64,000 nucleotides of DNA from contig NW_024045133.1 in the NCBI RefSeq assembly GCF_012273895.1, positions 2,414,266 to 2,478,265 on the forward strand, given 5' to 3'. The stretch comes from Zerene cesonia. Its lineage: Eukaryota > Arthropoda > Insecta > Lepidoptera > Pieridae. Shown here piece by piece: positions 61,201 through 64,000 of the stretch. The position numbers and the translations under genes were made by a program. The notes under the pieces were generated by a model. That model worked only from the letters and a program-made list of their open reading frames with translations. It was not told where the DNA came from and ran no database searches. The stretch's first letter is position 1. Every line of letters starts with the position of its first letter.

Positions 61201-63467
61201 CCTGGAAGGAACACTTCTGGCCAACAAATTGTTTTTCTGTTTTTATCTTGTGATTGTTATATTTTTTTTAAGTTGCCTGTACAATTTTGTTGAAGAGTAA
61301 TAAAATAAATAAATACTTTATGGTACATATCAAAATAAGTGCCAAGGATAGAAGGCGGTCTTATAGCTTGTAAGCGATTTCCTCCAAACGACAACATTAT
61401 AAAAAAACCTATTATTTCAATTTAATATTTTCAAGTTAGCTAAAGATGCATCACTCAAGTATTCATCTCGTATCACCAACAACTTCTCCATATTACCCCC
61501 AGAGTGCGTAGAGTACAGCCGAGGGGTGACGCAGACGGTGGATTTCATCCCCCTCGTCCCAGAGCCCGACACGCTCTCCATATCCGCTGCGAAGTGTGAC
61601 TATAATGGAGTTGAACTGATCGTGGGCGGAGAAGCAGCGAGCACGGGCGAATTCCCACATATGGTAAAGCTAACTAGATATATAGTATATATTTACTCAT
61701 TACGACTTCGTCTAGAATCGCTTTTGAACAGTTCTTTGGCTACTAGCGGTCTGCTCCGGCTTCGCCCGTGGGACATATATAGCGTATAGCCTTCCTCAAT
61801 AAATGGGCTATCTAACACTGAAAGAATTTTTCAAATCGCACCAGTAGTTCCTAAGATTCGTGCGTGCAAACAAAGAAACAAACTCTTCAGCTTTATGATA
61901 TTATTAGCCGCGCCGCATAATTCCGTATCCCGTATGAATATCGGGATAAAAAGTTGCCTATGTGTTATTCCAGTTGTCCAGCTGTCTACGTAGCAAATTT
62001 CAATGCAAGCAGTTCAGTAGTCTATTTATAATATTATTAGGATATCTAAAGTGAAAATATGCCCTTTCCATGGAGTAAAGGCCAACAGCTCCTCCCAAAA
62101 ACAAAAGAGCTTACAAAAGAACATTTGCTTCGCAGGCAGCGATTGGTTGGCTGGACGAGGACCAGACCTCGTACGTATTCCTCTGCGGCGGGTCCCTCAT
62201 CAGCTCGCGGTTCGTGCTGACAGCTGGTCACTGCACCAAAACCACCAGGCGAATAAACAGCTCGCCAACGATAGTACGTCTCGGCGATCAGAATCTCGAT
62301 CCCGAAGTGGAAGATGGTGCTGAGCCAGTTGAAGTAAGGGATTGTTTGTGTGCATGTACACACACATACGCATACGCACACACACATATACACACGTATA
62401 CGCACACGCACACACACACACACATACACACACGTATACGCACACGCATACACACACGCACATACCCATTGAAAAGTATAACGTACTGGACGCTCGTCCC
62501 GCCTCCGCCCGGATAACAAGATTCCTGTTTTATCCCAAGGGAGTATTTAATCGGGATAAAAAGTACCCTATCACCCAAGTCAGCCCATACCCTGTCTGTA
62601 TACCAAATTACATAAAAATCCGTTCAGTACTTTCAGCGTGATTAACAAACAAACTTTCACATTAGTTTGAAGTGTGATTAGTGGGATATTGTGATTAATA
62701 TTTCCTCTCTTCACAGCATTCATGCAAAAAATCATACCAAACCTGCAGTTGCAGTAAATTTAATTTATGCCATACGAGCTGCGACACGCGGTTTCACCCG
62801 CGTAAGACCGTATCCCTTACGAATATCGGGATAAAAAGTTGCCCATATATTGTTCCAGGCGTCCAGCTGTCTACGTACCAAATTTCATTGCAATCGGTTC
62901 AGTAGTTTTTGCGTGAAAGAGCAACAAACACACACACATCCTTACAAGCTTTCGCATTTATAATATTAGTAGGATATATAGATGGGCATACACTGTCCAT
63001 CGATCCACTCGCACCAAAAAGGACCTCCGCCTGAATAATCCTACTATCCTACTAATATTATAAATGCGAAAGTTTGTAAGGATGTGTGTGCGTTTGTTGC
63101 TCTTTCGCGCAAAACCTACTGAACCGATTGCAATGAAATTTGGTACGTAGACAGCTGCGTAACCGGAATAACATATAGGTAACTTTTTATCTCGATATTC
63201 TTACGGGATACGGATTTACGCGGGTGAAGCCGCGGGGCGCAGCTAGTAATTCTATAATAAGTATTGTTCCCATACAGGTGGGCATAAAGAGCATTATACC
63301 CCACCCGCAGTACCGATCGCCCAGTAAATACAACGACATTGCGTTGGTCGAATTGATGACCGATGTTGATTTCAGTAGTAACATACGACCAGCTTGCTTG
63401 TGGGTGAAACCCGATTTTAACGGGCATGCTAAAGCCCTGGCCACGGGCTGGGGTGTTACGGACCCTA
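58193..63467 (+). CDS. Gene C: Snake-type clip-domain serine protease (N-terminal 287 aa; Ser exon off window)
   Basis: Seven exons: 58193-58247, 59442-59529, 60071-60175, 61057-61121, 61503-61663, 62136-62333, 63278-63467, 862 bases in one frame. Residues 1-14 form a signal peptide (MLIAFIFLVFAS). A clip domain spans Cys 23, 34, 40, 57, 67 and 68, the last two adjacent as in the family. A linker rich in Arg, Asn and Ser leads to the activation site ELIVGG with Ile at residue 144. The catalytic domain shows GWLDEDQ, FLCGGSLISSRFVLTAGHC (His 190), NDIALVEL (Asp 244) and TGWGV. P1 is Leu, not Arg or Lys, as in Drosophila Snake and, as I recall, Manduca HP21. The exon(s) with GDSGGP lie past base 64000. 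Such zymogens act in extracellular cascades leading to prophenoloxidase or Toll activation. The ATG is preceded in the leader by a two-codon upstream ORF. Confidence 0.9.
58878..59080 (+). repeat. PolyA-tailed dispersed repeat P1, 5' truncated (gene C intron 1)
   Basis: tttcctcttcctcactcttc ... tgtccgctgtgacataaaaa. Confidence 0.5.
59442..59529 (+). CDS. Gene C exon 2 (clip domain, first half)
   Basis: Residues 19-47 with GDQC, GRC and NEC. Acceptor ttttag, donor gtaagt, ends in phase 2. Confidence 0.85.
59648..59972 (-). mobile_element. Full-length tRNA-derived SINE (family S2) in gene C intron 2
   Basis: On the minus strand: tRNA-like head with TGGCTCAGTGGT and GGGGGTTCGAGAC, body, then a tail with ...GTCCCAGCAGTGGGAACATAT and (TGA)n. 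Candidate duplication ACTGTTTA on both sides. Confidence 0.7.
60071..60175 (+). CDS. Gene C exon 3 (clip domain, second half)
   Basis: Residues 48-82 with SIC and VIVCCRDG. Acceptor tccag, donor gtaagt. A Helitron-like copy starts 12 bp into the next intron. Confidence 0.85.
60188..60386 (+). mobile_element. Helitron-like element H1 (gene C intron 3)
   Basis: tcctactaatattataaatg ... accgcggggcgcagctag; starts 12 bp after the exon 3 donor. Confidence 0.7.
60737..60835 (-). repeat. PolyA-tailed dispersed repeat P1, 3' fragment (gene C intron 3)
   Basis: ttatgtcatagcgggcagct ... gaacattcgcagagtaatgc. Confidence 0.5.
60841..61027 (-). mobile_element. Helitron-like element H2 with internal hairpin (gene C intron 3)
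   Basis: ctagttgtttgccccgactt ... attagtgtaga; a near-perfect palindrome of about 38 bp at 60869-60906. Confidence 0.55.
61057..61121 (+). CDS. Gene C exon 4 (linker)
   Basis: Residues 83-104, Arg/Asn/Ser-rich (DRRPVWSNQ...RMRLSER). Acceptor tacag, donor gtgagt; this donor, not the gtaaga 4 bp on, keeps frame with exon 5. Confidence 0.7.
61310..61392 (-). mobile_element. Non-LTR retrotransposon 3' tail (gene C intron 4)
   Basis: aataaataaatactttatgg ... aggcggtcttatagcttgta, reverse of the 29.5-kb type. Confidence 0.4.
61503..61663 (+). CDS. Gene C exon 5 (pre-activation linker, IVGG)
   Basis: Residues 105-158: KCVEYSRGVTQTVDF..., KCDYNGVELIVGGEAAS, FPHM. Acceptor ccccag, donor gtaaag. Confidence 0.85.
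61743..61908 (-). mobile_element. Helitron-like element H2 (gene C intron 5)
   Basis: ctagcggtctgctccggctt ... cttcagctttatgatatt. Confidence 0.6.
61912..62041 (-). mobile_element. Helitron-like element H1, internally deleted (gene C intron 5)
   Basis: ttagccgcgccgcataattc ... ataatattattagga. Confidence 0.5.
62136..62333 (+). CDS. Gene C exon 6 (catalytic His)
   Basis: Residues 159-224, phase 0 on both sides. CGGSLISSRFVLTAGHC holds His 190; the family more often has TAAHC. Confidence 0.9.
62349..62466. repeat. Compound CA/CG-TA microsatellite in gene C intron 6
   Basis: Imperfect acacac, atacgc and gtatac units directly after exon 6; produces spurious frames. Confidence 0.9.
62489..62680 (-). 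mobile_element. Helitron-like element H5 (gene C intron 6)
   Basis: gacgctcgtcccgcctccgc ... aacaaactttcacatta. Confidence 0.5.
62776..62984 (-). mobile_element. Helitron-like element H1 (gene C intron 6)
   Basis: gagctgcgacacgcggtttc ... aatattagtagga. Confidence 0.65.
63047..63246 (+). mobile_element. Helitron-like element H1 (gene C intron 6)
   Basis: tcctactaatattataaatg ... gccgcggggcgcagctag; ends 31 bp before exon 7. Confidence 0.7.
63278..63467 (+). CDS. Gene C exon 7 (catalytic Asp)
   Basis: Residues 225-287: IIPHPQY, KYNDIALVEL (Asp 244), RPACLW, ATGWGVTDP; donor gtaagt in phase 1. Confidence 0.9.
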
Positions 63468-63494
63468 GTAAGTATATTTCTTGCTAATATTTAC

Positions 63495-63690
63495 GTATAG
63501 AAATTGAAAACTTTTTAACGGATTTTAAACGCCATTTATTCATTATATTATTAACCCGACCGGGAGACAGTCTCCCTGTGATCACGCTCGCTGTAAAGTG
63601 TTCGAAACGTATAAATCGCGTTTAAAATCCGTTAAAAAGTTTTTAATTACTAAATGTATAATACTCGCGTAAAATCAAACACAAGAAATC
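63495..63690. mobile_element. Palindromic MITE (family M1), in gene C intron 7
   Basis: Both arms of ttaacggattttaaacg/cgtttaaaatccgttaa; centre scrambled. Ends taaatgtataatactcgcg. Confidence 0.6.
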
Positions 63691-64000
63691 ACAATATTTA
63701 CGTATTCTTAGGCTAGCTGCACGCCCGTCCGGGTAGTCATTTATCGTAATTAAAACAAGAAAAAGTCTAATAATTGCTTTTTAGTTTTTGAGTCTTCAAC
63801 TTATCTTCTATTTTATGTGTTTTATTTTAAATGTGTGGTGTACCTAATAAAATTATTTTATTCTTTATCTTATTCTTAATAAACTTATACCTGACTACGT
63901 AAAACTAAATTGTCTCCAGCCGGGCCGCCATATTTAATTGAGTGTGACGTCACAGCCTATGACCAGCAGACGATCAAGGCGCTTCTCATCATTCATCATT

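Noticed and set aside
62046..62641. Several open frames of 87-157 codons rich in Cys/Val or His/Thr
   Set aside because: They read through the CA-type microsatellite and overlap exon 6 of gene C in other frames.

Overview
The window is a gene-poor, AT-rich, repeat-dense stretch of a lepidopteran (moth or butterfly) nuclear genome. The evidence is animal-type spliced genes with GT-AG introns, tRNA-derived SINEs, and dozens of short dispersed elements running from 5'-TC...AATATTATAAATGCGAAAG to ...GCGGGTGAAACCGCGGGGCGCAGCTAG-3', the form of non-autonomous Helitron-like elements common in Lepidoptera. Family or species cannot be fixed from the sequence. Three 1000-N runs (9302-10301, 22853-23852, 34682-35681) are fixed-size assembly gaps. 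No bacterial-type operon, CRISPR array or plasmid feature is present.

Three protein-coding loci can be built by hand from exons. (A) Minus strand, 19475 to 4057 and running off the left edge: three candidate alternative first exons (19352-19475, 16659-16791, 12182-12326), each encoding a signal peptide, a TFGxS motif and a Thr/Pro-rich linker, and each ending in the same intron phase, followed by one six-cysteine exon (4057-4197). (B) Minus strand, 49560 to 36895, complete: a 14-exon gene for a 594-residue secreted or surface-anchored protein with a signal peptide, about twelve small cysteine-rich EB/EGF-like modules and a hydrophobic C-terminal tail. All 13 introns are phase 1 and every reading-frame junction closes. 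(C) Plus strand, 58193 to 63467 and running off the right edge: a clip-domain S1 serine protease of the Snake type, with the His and Asp of the triad present and the Ser exon beyond the window. A tRNA-Val(TAC) gene lies at 51954-52026 between B and C.

Layout: 1-4056 repeats; 4057-19475 gene A with very long TE-filled introns; 19476-36894 intergenic TE country with two gaps and a hAT-like element; 36895-49560 gene B; 49561-58192 intergenic TEs plus the tRNA; 58193-64000 gene C. A and B have the same exon style (phase-1, six-Cys modules) and strand, so they are probably related members of a secreted Cys-rich cluster. C belongs to a family that acts in extracellular protease cascades (immunity, melanization, dorsoventral patterning). 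A functional link between the loci is only a guess from proximity.

The least expected things are the alternative signal-peptide exons of gene A, tandem repeats that begin exactly at 5' splice sites in three introns, transposon insertions within about 30 bp of at least six splice sites, inverted and chimeric Helitron-like composites, and a hAT-like element whose ends are packed with CAAGAC hexamers.
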